Assembly: GCA_015067795.1 (NCBI GenBank)
Contig: SVLU01000003.1
Span: 1 to 64,000, forward strand
Direction of reading: 5' to 3'
Source: Oscillospiraceae bacterium
GTDB lineage: Bacteria > Bacillota > Clostridia > Oscillospirales > Oscillospiraceae
DNA length: 64,000 bases
Part shown: piece after piece, positions 1 through 9,426 of the stretch
Position numbering within the stretch: the stretch's first letter is position 1
Layout of the letters: every line of letters begins with the position of its first letter
Position numbers and translations under genes: made by a program
The notes under the pieces: generated by a model
Told to the model about the DNA's origin: nothing
Databases searched by the model: none
What the model saw: the letters and a program-made list of their open reading frames with translations, nothing else

Positions 1-69
1 TAACAGCGGTTAGCAAAAAGGCCGCACATTTTCCTACGTTTGTCAAGACAGAATTTGAAAATTGTTAAG

Positions 70-110
70 AAAAAAACTGGACTCCACTTTTCTGTGAAGT
101 CCAGCTTTTC
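70..110 (-). terminator. Rho-independent terminator
   Basis: An 11-bp stem with one mismatch (77-87 with 94-104) and a 6-nt loop. On the minus strand it is followed by a run of T (the A run at 70-76), so it would end transcription coming from the sigma-factor remnant. The plus-strand side also has a short T-rich tail, so it may act both ways. Confidence 0.75.
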
Positions 111-181
111 TTAACTTAATGACATTGTTCAAAAGCCTGCTGGTTTTTTTATTAAATATTTGTATTCCAGACACTAACCAT

Positions 182-463
182 TCACATCAGGAAACTTGTA
201 ATACGGATATTCCGGATAATCACCACTTTCATCCGGATACTCGTCATAAATAACATTGCAATACTGCATAACCATGTATACAGACTGCTTGAACCCTCAA
301 AGCTGTTTGAAGCCTTCATCGCCTTGAGAAAAGCCTCCTGCGTTATATCCTGAGCTTCTCGGTCATCACGACAGAGAGACAGCACATAGTGATAGACCGA
401 ACTGTACTCAGCGCTAAGTACTTCATTTGAAATTATCGGCTTATCCTTACGCACATATCTCAC
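182..463 (-). pseudogene. ECF sigma factor remnant (region 2 only)
   Basis: The first ~65 residues are a recognisable sigma-70 region 2 (core-polymerase and -10 recognition): 'DDREAQDITQEAFLKAM' followed by 'LYTWLCSIA'. The reading then runs into unrelated sequence and stops; no region 4 (-35 recognition) is present, so the protein (93 aa against about 160-190 for the family) could not work as a normal ECF factor. From about position 300 a different frame reads an acidic, tyrosine- and proline-rich tail ('YDEYPDESGDYPEYPYYKFP') to a TAG at 174-176, so the locus looks like a sigma N-terminus joined out of frame to the tail of another protein. A plausible RBS (AGGTGA) precedes the ATG. Decayed gene is the best reading; a sequencing frameshift alone would not restore region 4. 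Confidence 0.6.
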
Positions 464-514
464 CTGCCTTTTCGTTTGTCATAAGTTAGACAATCAATAG
501 TGGAAAACGTTACA

Positions 515-556
515 AATAAAAAAATAAATGCGCCGTGAAAAATCACGACGCATTTT
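515..556 (-). terminator. Terminator after rpmE
   Basis: Hairpin with a stem of about 12 bp (526-537 with 543-554, one mismatch), followed on the minus strand by a T-rich tract (A-rich at 517-527). It lies just downstream of rpmE. Confidence 0.8.
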
Positions 557-569
557 ATTCTTAATCAAA

Positions 570-779
570 TTACTTAAGGCCAAACTTCTTGTTGAACTTG
601 TCAACACGACCACTGGTATCAACCAGCTTCTGCTTGCCGGTATAGAAAGGGTGGCACTTTGAGCAGATTTCTACCTTAATATCCTTTTTTGTGCTTCCCG
701 TCTCAATAACCTCACCGCAAACGCATCTGATAGTAGTCTGCTGGTAATTTGGGTGTATACCTTCCTTCACTAAGCTCAC
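570..779 (-). CDS. rpmE: 50S ribosomal protein L31 (zinc-binding form)
   Basis: Component of the large ribosomal subunit that helps bridge 50S and 30S. The 69-aa length and the opening '[17 protein letters not shown]' are typical. Four cysteines (C19, C21, C39, C42; patterns CxC and CxxC) mark the zinc-containing C+ paralogue rather than the zinc-free form made under zinc starvation. An AAGAGGTGAGC-type RBS sits directly upstream. It follows addA by about 90 nt and has its own terminator. The leader between addA and rpmE is long enough for regulation, but I recognise no defined motif in it. Confidence 0.95.
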   Translation of the reverse strand: MSLVKEGIHPNYQQTTIRCVCGEVIETGSTKKDIKVEICSKCHPFYTGKQKLVDTSGRVDKFNKKFGLK

Positions 780-867
780 CTCTTTCTCGATTTCTTATGG
801 GAGTCCATAACACTTTGAAGATTTTAACACAACCTTCAAAAAATTGCAACACTTTTTTTCAGTTTTA

Positions 868-3800
868 TTACAATTTTATTTCACAATTTTTCGAGAAGAA
901 GTATAGCACTTTTTCTCTGATTTGCATACCGGTAATTTCAGCCAGAGCAACTTCATAAGCTTCAAGCTGACTGCGGTACATTTCCGCCCGCTCGTGTATC
1001 GTCTCGTCAGTAACATAGTCCGTCTTATAATCGATTATGGTAAGCTCACCGTTTTCAACAATACAGCAGTCAACAACACCCTGTAATAGCACCTGTTCAT
1101 TTCCTGCACCGGGATGCCATTTCTCCGCGGGAACAAGCAGAGAGAATTTAAATTCTCTGTAAAGCTTCTCAGCGTTAAGAATACGCTTCCCCAAGGGTGA
1201 GTCGAACAATGTAAGTATCTTCCATGGGGAAACAACCTTTTTTTGCTTTTCATTCAGAACACCCAGACTCTCAAGTCTGTCCAGCTCACTGCGTACGTCC
1301 CTTATATGCCGACACTTTGAATAGTCAATATACTGCATCGCAAGATGCAAAGCCGTACCCTTTTCAGCGGCAGTCAGCTCCCGCTCCTGTGCAGATATAA
1401 ACTCGGGCTTTCTTATAATCACAGGAAGCTCGTGAGACTCAAGCTGTTCTGCCTCCTCCTGTACTTCGCTGTCCTGATATCTGCCCTTAAGCTCAGTTGC
1501 TGTCAGCTTTGATGGGATTTCCGAAACGTCATAGGCGTACCGCCAGTTCAGCTTCTCTGCAATGTCATGTCTCTCGTCAGTTATTTCTTCAACAATAGAA
1601 GCCTCAATTCTCTTGACAGTTGAAACCTTTACATCCCCGGCTTTTATAATCCGCATCAGCCAGGGTTCACCCTTGTCATAAGGCACAACAGGGATACCAT
1701 AACGTATCGCAGAGGACTCGCTTCTGTTAAGTGCTGTAAGCAGCACCCAATCAGCCATAGAGCCTGAGGATGCCAAAACCTGTGGTGATACAGGAACGGA
1801 AGCATCTGCAGCAAGCTTCGTAATGTGCTTTTCACAGTCACCGAAAGAGCAGGTCATGATAAGCTTCTCTCTTGCTCTCGTCATGGCAACGTACAGAATT
1901 CTAAGTTCCTCTGAAAGAGTCTCCTCTCTAAGGACTGTGCTTACCGCACGTCTTGCCAATGTGTCATATTCAATTCGTGCCTCAGGCTCAATGAGCTTCG
2001 GGCCTGCTCCTAACTTAGGATGAATAAGCATAGGTGCCTGTGCATCGGACTGGTTAAACCTCTTTGCCATACCCGACACAAACACCACAGGGAATTCCAA
2101 TCCCTTGGACTTATGTATGCTCATTATCCTGACAGCATCAGTTTCAGCACCGCTTTCACGAACAGGTTCAATGCCGCTTTCCATTTGCTTTCTTATATAG
2201 CTGATAAAGCTGAACAGCCCCTTATATCCGTTATTCTCATAACTTTTCGCATACTCAAAAAGGCACATAAGATTTTCGGCTCTGGCACTGCCACCCTCCA
2301 TAGCCGAGACAATAGCCATAAAACCCGTCTTATCGTAGATGTACCATATAAGCCTGTCAGCAGACATCTCTGCCGCCGCATCACGGAAATCATCAAGCTC
2401 CGCTAAAAATGCTCCGGCTTTTTCCATCGTTTCAGAAGCCTTGGTGAGAGCTGTGTAAAAATCGCTATCCTTGTCCGCAAGTCTTATCTCTGCAAGCTCA
2501 TCTGCAGTAAAGCCGTATATCGGACTTCTGAGCAGGGAAATAAGCGGTACATCCTGTCTTGGATTATCAATTACCGACAGCATGGAGATCATTATGGTAA
2601 TTTCCAGAGTTTTATAAAAGCCGTCAGAGCCATCGGAATATACAGGAATACCAGCCCTTGCAAGCGCCCGAGCGTATCTCCAGCTTTTATCCTTCATGGA
2701 GCGAAGAAGTATTGCCATTTCGCTGTACTTGTATTTTGCAGATAATTCGGCAATACGTTTGGCAACAAATTCCGCTTCAAGCTCATCCTTGCCTGCCGCT
2801 TCATCATCCTCATCAGTACCGGCATCAATGACGCAAAGCTCTATGCAGGGTTCTTCACTTTCATCCTTGGTAGTGCCGCCCCATTCAAGGTATTCATCCT
2901 CGGTATACTTCATATCTCCAAATTCAGGAGACATTATGCTCTCAAACACGAAGTTCACGCAGTCAAGAATGCCTTTATTGGATCTGAAATTCTTTTTAAG
3001 CAAAATCTTCCTGCCCTCATCCTTCTCCGGCTCAAGCTTAAAGAAATCATACTTCTCCATAAAGATCGAAGGGTCAGCAAGTCTGAAACGATAGATGGAC
3101 TGCTTAACGTCACCTACCATAAATATATTCTTCCCATTCCGGGAAACAGCGTTAAACAGAAGCTCCTGAACTGCGTTAACGTCCTGATACTCGTCCACCA
3201 TGATTTCCCTGTATCTTCGGGAGATATTCCCTGCAAGCTCAGTAGGCTCAAGCGTCTCACGGTCGGTGAGCAGCTTTACCGCCATGTGTTCCTGGTCAGA
3301 GAAATCCAGCAGTCCCCTTGCACGCTTTTCTTCGCCGTAACGCTCACTGAACTGTGAAACAACGCTGAAAAGACCTCTTATCACAGGTCTGACATTTGCC
3401 ATACCCAGCATAAGCTCCTTTGAACCGGTAGAGAATCCCTTGGCAAGCTTATCCATAACGGCCTTGCAGCGCTTCCGGGTATCCTTAAAATCATCATAGC
3501 CGCGAACATTCTTCGCCCTTGGAAAATCGATCTTTGCCCAATGAGCCGCTTCATCCCAGCTTCTGTCACAGGCATCAGCAAACTGATTTAAGCTGTGAAG
3601 AGTGGCCGAAAGGCTTTCTCCGTAAGCGTTGATAAAATCCTCGCAATAAGCCGCTTCACAGAGAAGCTCATCAATACGGGTTATCCAGTATTTTGCGGTT
3701 TTCTTTGCACGGCTTAAAAGTATCTTTCCCCAAACAGTTTCCGCTGCATCCTGCTCTTCATTCATCACCGCAAGCTTTCTGCACTGCTCATCCATCCAGT

Positions 3801-4368
3801 CCTCAGGGTACGGATGGCTTTGGAGCTTCTCGTAGGTCTCCTTGATTATTCCGATAAGCTTGGAATCATCTCGACCCGCACTAACGGCATCCGCAAGAGC
3901 ACAGAAATCCTTATCCTCACCGATACTCTCATATCGTTCCTCGATGATGCGTTCAAGGACGGTGTTCTTCAAAAGCTTCGCTTCATTCTCCTCGGCAACA
4001 CGAAGATCAGGAGAAATATTCAGCAGATGTACGTTTTCCCTTATAATACCGATACAAAAGCTGTGGATAGTACCGATGCTCGCCTTGTGTATCAGATGAC
4101 TCTGTCTGCGAAGAGCGGCATTTGTGGGGTCATTGGCAAGGAGCTTGTTAATCCCATCAAGAATTCTGATCTTAAGCTCAGCCGCCGCAGCCTTGGTATA
4201 TGTGATAACCAGGTATTCGGTTATATCACAGCCCTCTTTCAGATTTTCAAGAAGCCTCTGAACAAGAACCCTTGTCTTTCCTGAACCGGCACCTGCGGAA
4301 ACAAGTATCGGTCCCTCTTTAGTTGTTATAGCCGCCGCTTGCTCCGGCGTAAAGCTGAAACCTGACAT
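868..4368 (-). CDS. addA: ATP-dependent helicase/nuclease subunit A (AddA)
   Basis: UvrD-family 3'-5' helicase with a C-terminal RecB-type nuclease. With AddB it resects double-strand breaks up to Chi sites and loads RecA. Visible in order: Q motif and Walker A (GAGSGKT, near residue 30), motif II 'VDEYQD', 'GDVKQSIYRFR', 'IMSIHKSKGLEFPVVF', 'LRILYVAMTRAREKL', and C-terminal nuclease motifs 'GVVD' and 'IIDYKTD'. Length (~1166 aa) fits the family. The longest frame starts at ATG 4380, overlapping addB, but a GGAG lies 6 nt before the second ATG (4368), one base after the addB stop. I prefer 4368; either way the two are translationally coupled. Confidence 0.95.
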   Translation of the reverse strand: MSGFSFTPEQAAAITTKEGPILVSAGAGSGKTRVLVQRLLENLKEGCDITEYLVITYTKAAAAELKIRILDGINKLLANDPTNAALRRQSHLIHKASIGTIHSFCIGIIRENVHLLNISPDLRVAEENEAKLLKNTVLERIIEERYESIGEDKDFCALADAVSAGRDDSKLIGIIKETYEKLQSHPYPEDWMDEQCRKLAVMNEEQDAAETVWGKILLSRAKKTAKYWITRIDELLCEAAYCEDFINAYGESLSATLHSLNQFADACDRSWDEAAHWAKIDFPRAKNVRGYDDFKDTRKRCKAVMDKLAKGFSTGSKELMLGMANVRPVIRGLFSVVSQFSERYGEEKRARGLLDFSDQEHMAVKLLTDRETLEPTELAGNISRRYREIMVDEYQDVNAVQELLFNAVSRNGKNIFMVGDVKQSIYRFRLADPSIFMEKYDFFKLEPEKDEGRKILLKKNFRSNKGILDCVNFVFESIMSPEFGDMKYTEDEYLEWGGTTKDESEEPCIELCVIDAGTDEDDEAAGKDELEAEFVAKRIAELSAKYKYSEMAILLRSMKDKSWRYARALARAGIPVYSDGSDGFYKTLEITIMISMLSVIDNPRQDVPLISLLRSPIYGFTADELAEIRLADKDSDFYTALTKASETMEKAGAFLAELDDFRDAAAEMSADRLIWYIYDKTGFMAIVSAMEGGSARAENLMCLFEYAKSYENNGYKGLFSFISYIRKQMESGIEPVRESGAETDAVRIMSIHKSKGLEFPVVFVSGMAKRFNQSDAQAPMLIHPKLGAGPKLIEPEARIEYDTLARRAVSTVLREETLSEELRILYVAMTRAREKLIMTCSFGDCEKHITKLAADASVPVSPQVLASSGSMADWVLLTALNRSESSAIRYGIPVVPYDKGEPWLMRIIKAGDVKVSTVKRIEASIVEEITDERHDIAEKLNWRYAYDVSEIPSKLTATELKGRYQDSEVQEEAEQLESHELPVIIRKPEFISAQERELTAAEKGTALHLAMQYIDYSKCRHIRDVRSELDRLESLGVLNEKQKKVVSPWKILTLFDSPLGKRILNAEKLYREFKFSLLVPAEKWHPGAGNEQVLLQGVVDCCIVENGELTIIDYKTDYVTDETIHERAEMYRSQLEAYEVALAEITGMQIREKVLYFFSKNCEIKL

Positions 4369-4369
4369 A

Positions 4370-7300
4370 CTAATCTCCATTTCTCAGTCTTTCCCAGACC
4401 TCACTTGTCTTTAGCTTCTGAATGTATCGTTTCTTATCGCCTGTACTCTCATCGAAATGACAGGCTTCATAAAATCTGCAGTAGGTGCAGGCATTGTCCT
4501 GAGGGCCGCGATAATACGGATCAGCATTGATCGAGCCGTCTCCCATCTCCTTTGCCATCTGCAGGAGAATACCGTCAATATGTTTGGCAAGACTTCCAAG
4601 CTGCTCTGCACTGCACAGGCTGTCGCCAACAACCTCTCCTGATTTGTTGATCTTTACAGGAAGATACTTTGGCTTTTTCTCATGCTCCATTGCGTTCAGA
4701 ACATCAGGGTCACTTAAAATAAGGCCCTTTCTCACGAGCTTTTTGGCTCGTTCCTTTTCTATCTCTTCAATGTCAGTACCCAATGGTGCCTGTATCATAA
4801 TATCCGAAGCAGGAGCATACAGCACACCTGCAGGGATTATCTCCTTACCGTAGCGTTTCGTGCCGTGGCGTTCAAGAGCAAAAAGATATATAAGCATCTG
4901 AAGCCCCATGCCGTACCACACATCCGAAAGATTAAAGCTCTTTTTACCGGTCTTATAGTCAACCACACGCAGATAAAGCTTATCATCATGTACCCAGCCG
5001 TCAACTCTGTCAACCTTGCCGTTTACATTTACCGTAATATCTCCATCGGTGACCTGTACACGGTTTATATCTCCGTCAGAAGCAAAGGATAATTCAAAGT
5101 CAAGGGGTCTGAAGTCGGACACGGAAAGCTCTGACGCCATGTCAGCCACAATGTGTTCCACAGTTTTCGCAAGTCTGTTAAAGAGATACACAAACCTTGC
5201 TGATTTGTCGGTAAATCCGCCAAGCTGTTCATCAACGTATCGGCTGACGTATTGTTTTGTAAGTGTACTGCATTCGACCCTTGTCAGCTTACCAAAGCCT
5301 CCCTTTTTCTCCGCTTCCTTCGCCACATTTTCAAGGATGTAATGCATGAATGTACCTGCGGCAGGAGCATCGAATTTAGCCTCCTGTCTTGGCTTTGCCC
5401 GGAGACCGTATTCCATGAAGTACATAAACCGGCAGGAGTGGAACTTATCCACCCTTGACGCGGAAAGGTTTATCTGCTTTGAATAGAGCCTTTCCGCGGC
5501 TTCTTTACTGAGCTTTCCTCTCGGAGTCTCTGCCGCCTTTGTTACAGACTCAAGCTTTTCTGACCACTCATCATTATCAGAAAAATACTCTCTTGCCGAT
5601 TTCCTGCCTGTCACAGCAAGCTCAAAGCATGGCTGTGGTGCGTTTTCCTTGATCGTTTCATCAACCGTACCACACTCTATGCCGAAAAGGTTTTCAATCT
5701 CTGTAAGTATAAATGAAGGTCTGCTGCCGCCGGGATATGACATAATGAGCTTTTCAGAGGGCAGTGTAAGAGAGGAATATATGAGATTATATTCCCTCAA
5801 CAGGCCTGTATCAGAATTATCATTCAGCATCATGCCGCCTGAGGAAATCTCATCCCGCTCAACATCGGAAAGGAGTCCTCTTTGACCTCCAAGCTTTGGC
5901 AGGGCATCATCTGTTGCTCCCAAAACAATAAGACACTTTAATCCCCTGCGCCGCATCTTTGACATATCACCCAATGAAACCCTGTCAAGGCTCATTGGTA
6001 TGGTGCCCACCTGATACTGGGAAAGCAGAAGTGTGAAAAGTCGCCTGAACTCGAAAACAGTAAGCTCCATATCACCCAAAACATCCGCAAACTGTTCAAG
6101 TGCTGTAACGATAATATCCCAAAGCTGTAAATATTCACCGGCAAGCTGCACTTCGCCCTTTTCTCTAAGCCTGCGTACCTTATTTTCAAGTATCTGCGGT
6201 ACGTCTGCAGCCACAAGGAAACCGTACAATGCCTTTGCTTTACCCGATGCCGAAGAGCTTTCCTTAAGCTCCTTTTCAAAGCTTTTGAAAGGCTCTGCTA
6301 TCCTGCACCGCTGTTCATTTAACATATCAAGAAGCTGTGTGTCAGCCTCCGTGAATTCATAGTTAAAGCCTCTCGGATGGAAAGTCCAGGGCTCATTTCT
6401 CATCCACATACGTCCACCGCGAATGTTCCATTTAAGAACGTAATTCTCGAGAGCATCTCTCGCTTCACGGTCAATATCAGTAAGCTCAGTTTTTAAATAT
6501 CTGAAAACCGCATCGTATTCCCAACCGCCTGCAGCAATGTCAAGAGCGGAGGTTATAAGTGTCATTACAGGTTTAGCAAGAATATCGCTCTTGCCGGTAT
6601 TCATAACAGGTACTCCATACTTGGAGAAAACACTCTCCAAAACTGAGGAATAATTCTGAAAATCTCTTACAACAACACCAATATCACGCCAGCGAAGCTT
6701 TTCATCTCTGACCAAACCGATGACCCTTGATGCGGCAAGCTCACACTCCTCCCAGAGGCTTGCGGCTTTGTACAGCTCAATGGCTTCACACTCACCGTCA
6801 AATACTTCCGTATCGGAACAGAGAATATTGCGTTCCAAATGGCGAAGCTCGCTTTGCATCTGTCTGTTCTGCTCAAGAACTGTAATCTCAATCTCATGGC
6901 CGCTCTCTTTAGCGAAACGCACAAGCTTAGTCAGGGTATCACGGCTGAGGCGGAATACCTCTTCCCTTGTATAAACGGAATCGCAGGTGAGAGCAAATGT
7001 CACATCCGTACCTGTTTTCATAAGGCTCTTTATAACCTGAAGCTGCTGATATGTAAAGTCAGTAAAGCCGTCAATATAGACTGTGTTTTTAAAGATAGTA
7101 CAGCGGTCCAGATTTTCAGCCATAAGCTCAAGACGCACAAAAGGATCGCACATATTCTTCGGCATAAGAGCAAGATACGCTTCAAAAATCATGGACATAT
7201 CCCAGAGCTTTTCGGAAAGACCGTTATCGCTTACCTGTTCTGAAATTCTCTGAATATCAACAGGCTTCAAGCCTGCCGCACTGAACTCATCCCATGCCAT

Positions 7301-7663
7301 AAGCAGACCGTTCAGAAGCTCACTTCTTGCTTTGGTGGAACGATATGTTTTGAGTAAATGTCTTACGCTGTTTACGGCAACGCTCATTAAGAGCAATCTG
7401 CCGCCCTGATCCATAGGCTTGATACCAAATCCACCTGTCTCACTGAGAACTCGGTTGGAAAGGCGTGAAAAGCTCAGAACCTCGCTGTAAAGGTTGGCAC
7501 CTGCACCGCAAATCCGACTTAACTCACGCTCGGTATCGTGAGAAAACTGCTCCGGAACGATTAAAATCATACCGCTGTCGCCACTGAGGCCTTTATCGTG
7601 TATTTCATTAATTATGGCAGAGGTCTTGCCGCTTCCGGCTCTGCCTATTATAAGTTTTACCAT
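4370..7663 (-). CDS. addB: ATP-dependent nuclease subunit B (AddB)
   Basis: Second subunit of the AddAB end-resection complex. It has its own N-terminal P-loop (residues 7-14, GRAGSGKT) and a C-terminal PD-(D/E)XK nuclease ('RVVDYKTGKK'). The iron-sulphur cluster cysteines expected of AddB are present: one in 'FHSCRFMYFMEYG' and three in the C-terminal 'NACTYCRFYEAC'. Helicase motifs are degenerate, as is normal for AddB, which recognises Chi rather than translocating. A strong RBS (GGGAGG, 5 nt before ATG) fixes the start. It lies between spoIIR and addA. Confidence 0.95.
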   Translation of the reverse strand: MVKLIIGRAGSGKTSAIINEIHDKGLSGDSGMILIVPEQFSHDTERELSRICGAGANLYSEVLSFSRLSNRVLSETGGFGIKPMDQGGRLLLMSVAVNSVRHLLKTYRSTKARSELLNGLLMAWDEFSAAGLKPVDIQRISEQVSDNGLSEKLWDMSMIFEAYLALMPKNMCDPFVRLELMAENLDRCTIFKNTVYIDGFTDFTYQQLQVIKSLMKTGTDVTFALTCDSVYTREEVFRLSRDTLTKLVRFAKESGHEIEITVLEQNRQMQSELRHLERNILCSDTEVFDGECEAIELYKAASLWEECELAASRVIGLVRDEKLRWRDIGVVVRDFQNYSSVLESVFSKYGVPVMNTGKSDILAKPVMTLITSALDIAAGGWEYDAVFRYLKTELTDIDREARDALENYVLKWNIRGGRMWMRNEPWTFHPRGFNYEFTEADTQLLDMLNEQRCRIAEPFKSFEKELKESSSASGKAKALYGFLVAADVPQILENKVRRLREKGEVQLAGEYLQLWDIIVTALEQFADVLGDMELTVFEFRRLFTLLLSQYQVGTIPMSLDRVSLGDMSKMRRRGLKCLIVLGATDDALPKLGGQRGLLSDVERDEISSGGMMLNDNSDTGLLREYNLIYSSLTLPSEKLIMSYPGGSRPSFILTEIENLFGIECGTVDETIKENAPQPCFELAVTGRKSAREYFSDNDEWSEKLESVTKAAETPRGKLSKEAAERLYSKQINLSASRVDKFHSCRFMYFMEYGLRAKPRQEAKFDAPAAGTFMHYILENVAKEAEKKGGFGKLTRVECSTLTKQYVSRYVDEQLGGFTDKSARFVYLFNRLAKTVEHIVADMASELSVSDFRPLDFELSFASDGDINRVQVTDGDITVNVNGKVDRVDGWVHDDKLYLRVVDYKTGKKSFNLSDVWYGMGLQMLIYLFALERHGTKRYGKEIIPAGVLYAPASDIMIQAPLGTDIEEIEKERAKKLVRKGLILSDPDVLNAMEHEKKPKYLPVKINKSGEVVGDSLCSAEQLGSLAKHIDGILLQMAKEMGDGSINADPYYRGPQDNACTYCRFYEACHFDESTGDKKRYIQKLKTSEVWERLRNGD

Positions 7664-7702
7664 AAAAGCCTCCCATTAAATGATATTGATATTATATCAT
7701 TT

Positions 7703-8296
7703 TTATCGGTCTGTGACAAACAATTCTCTCAGCTTGGCTAATATCTCCAGAGTCTTAAATCTAATAATTGTATCTGCATCATCCTCAGTGATAAGTTCAA
7801 TCTCTGAGTCCGTAAGACCAACGGCTTCCGCTTCTTCTACAGCGGCAGTTGTGCATATAGGCGGAAACACAACGCACCACCAGTTATGACCCTCACCCTC
7901 GCCAATGGTTATCCTGAGAGATGTATACGTACCGGCAGGAAGTGTGAACGTGTCGTAGTATCGAGTGGGATAACTTTCCTCTGTAATGGTCACAAAAACG
8001 TTTTCGTTAGTCTTTGTTTTTGCGGCATTTATAATAAGGGGAATATTATTATTGATTATCGCTTCAGCTTCTTCCCTACTTTCCACACTGTTCAGAAGGG
8101 GTTCAATTTCATTAAGTACAGCATCACGCACTTCAAGCTTCGTTCTCTGGTCATCCTCATCATCGGAATTTGCTATAACATGGAAGCGTACAAGCTTGTC
8201 AGCAAGTCTTGTTTGCTGATGCTGAGTATTCACACTCCAGACTATTACAATAAGTACGGTTATAAACAGGGCTGTTTCCCATTTTTTTAACTTCAT
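7703..8296 (-). CDS. spoIIR: Stage II sporulation protein R
   Basis: Forespore-made signalling protein secreted into the intermembrane space, where it triggers processing of pro-sigma-E in the mother cell. It has an N-terminal signal/anchor (residues 7-22, hydrophobic) followed by the family block 'FHVIANSDDEDDQRTKLEVR' and 'LPAGTYTSLRITIGEGEG' with 'NWWCVVFPP'. 197 aa is typical. RBS GGAG, 8 nt spacing. Its presence indicates an endospore-forming ancestry. It sits 40 nt upstream of addB, with a terminator pair and a repeat element upstream, so it probably has its own promoter in 8297-8322 or within the element. Confidence 0.93.
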   Translation of the reverse strand: MKLKKWETALFITVLIVIVWSVNTQHQQTRLADKLVRFHVIANSDDEDDQRTKLEVRDAVLNEIEPLLNSVESREEAEAIINNNIPLIINAAKTKTNENVFVTITEESYPTRYYDTFTLPAGTYTSLRITIGEGEGHNWWCVVFPPICTTAAVEEAEAVGLTDSEIELITEDDADTIIRFKTLEILAKLRELFVTDR

Positions 8297-8322
8297 AAGC
8301 TGTTCTCCATTTCTGAATTCTA

Positions 8323-8356
8323 CAAAAAAATCTCCGATAATAATTATCGGAGATTT
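8323..8356. terminator. Duplicated terminator, copy 1
   Basis: Perfect inverted repeat (TCTCCGATAAT / ATTATCGGAGA) preceded by seven A and followed by ATTTATTA. This 34-base stretch is identical, base for base, to 8523-8556, exactly 200 bp away, with repeat element A between them. Confidence 0.8.
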
Positions 8357-8522
8357 ATTAAAAAAGTATAAAGTTTGTCATTGCGAGGTCCCATCGGGAC
8401 CGTGGCAATCTTAAAAGAGTAATCTAAAATAATTAAAAACGTAAAGTTTCTTCAACTATTCCAGATAAGATTCCCACGTCGCTTCGCTCCTCGGAATGAC
8501 AAATCATGGAGCATTTCAAGCT
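8357..8522. repeat. Family A inverted-repeat element, copy A1
   Basis: MITE-like element. The core at 8377-8500 starts GTCATTGCGAGG and ends CCTCGGAATGAC (11 of 12 bases match as inverted termini). Each end carries a small internal hairpin and then CGTGGNAATCTT, so the terminal inverted repeats extend for about 35 bp. The middle is AT-rich and has no coding capacity. Outer arms (to 8357 and 8522) connect the core to the two terminator copies. Confidence 0.75.
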
Positions 8523-8556
8523 CAAAAAAATCTCCGATAATAATTATCGGAGATTT
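8523..8556 (-). terminator. Terminator after ispE (copy 2)
   Basis: Same 34 bases as 8323-8356. It lies 10 bp beyond the ispE stop, so in the minus direction it is the natural terminator of the lrp-aminotransferase-apgM-ispE operon, with a T run formed by the A run at 8524-8530. Confidence 0.85.
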
Positions 8557-8565
8557 TTAATAAGC

Positions 8566-9426
8566 TTATACATTTTCAGTTAAAAAACATTCCCTGTATG
8601 ACTTTTTAAGGCCATAATACGCATTTTCAGCTTTACTCTTATCATCAAACAAGCCAAAAACAGCTGAGCCTGTACCGCTCATGGACGCACCAAGAGCACC
8701 ATAGTCATAAAGCTCATCCTTGATAACCTTAATATCACCGCAGCTTTCCGCAACAAGCTCTTCAAAAACATTGAAAACTCTCTTAGCTACGCCGTTGAGG
8801 CTGTCAGCTTTAAGCGCACTCAGCATACCATCGTTATCCGGACGAAGTCTTATTTTGCGGCTGTCGATAAGATGGAAAAGCTCAGGAGTTGAGATAGAGG
8901 CATCAGGCTTGCAGATTACGATGTGACACTTGGGAAGCGGAGCAGCATCCGTCATGATTTCACCCTTGCCTTCGCAAAGAACAGTACCTCCGCGAATACA
9001 GAAAGGAACATCAGCGCCAAGCTTTTCGCCCATAGCTTCAAGCTGAGTAAGCGTAAGCCCGGTACCGAAAAGCTCATTCATTCCCTTCAGCACAGCAGCA
9101 CCATCGGCACTTCCTCCGCCGAGACCGGCGCAAACAGGATTGCGTTTATTTATAAACACGCTGACATCATAGCCTGTAATACCTGTTTCATCCAAAAACA
9201 GCCTTACAGCCTTACCTGCTATATTCTTTTCATCCTTTGGTAAAAATACCTTAGAGGAGCTTGCCTTTATCTTACTCTTACCCTTAGTACGGGTAATTTC
9301 AACATCATCGTGCAGCTCAACAAGCTGCATTATTGATCTCAGCTCATGATAGCCATCAGGCATCTTGCCAAGGACATCAAGAGAGAGATTTATCTTCGCA
9401 TAAGCTTTGACGGTTATTTTATCCAT
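8566..9426 (-). CDS. ispE: 4-diphosphocytidyl-2-C-methyl-D-erythritol kinase
   Basis: GHMP-family kinase that phosphorylates CDP-methylerythritol at O-2 in the non-mevalonate isoprenoid pathway. Seen: the early 'AKINLSLDV' block with the conserved Lys11, 'GYHELRSIMQ', the glycine-rich ATP loop 'PVCAGLGGGSADGAA' (97-111), 'LGADVPFC' with the catalytic Asp, and the C-terminal 'SMSGTGSAVFGLF'. 286 aa is standard. Its ATG overlaps the apgM stop by one base (TAATG), so it is translated as the last gene of the operon. Confidence 0.95.
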   Translation of the reverse strand: MDKITVKAYAKINLSLDVLGKMPDGYHELRSIMQLVELHDDVEITRTKGKSKIKASSSKVFLPKDEKNIAGKAVRLFLDETGITGYDVSVFINKRNPVCAGLGGGSADGAAVLKGMNELFGTGLTLTQLEAMGEKLGADVPFCIRGGTVLCEGKGEIMTDAAPLPKCHIVICKPDASISTPELFHLIDSRKIRLRPDNDGMLSALKADSLNGVAKRVFNVFEELVAESCGDIKVIKDELYDYGALGASMSGTGSAVFGLFDDKSKAENAYYGLKKSYRECFLTENV

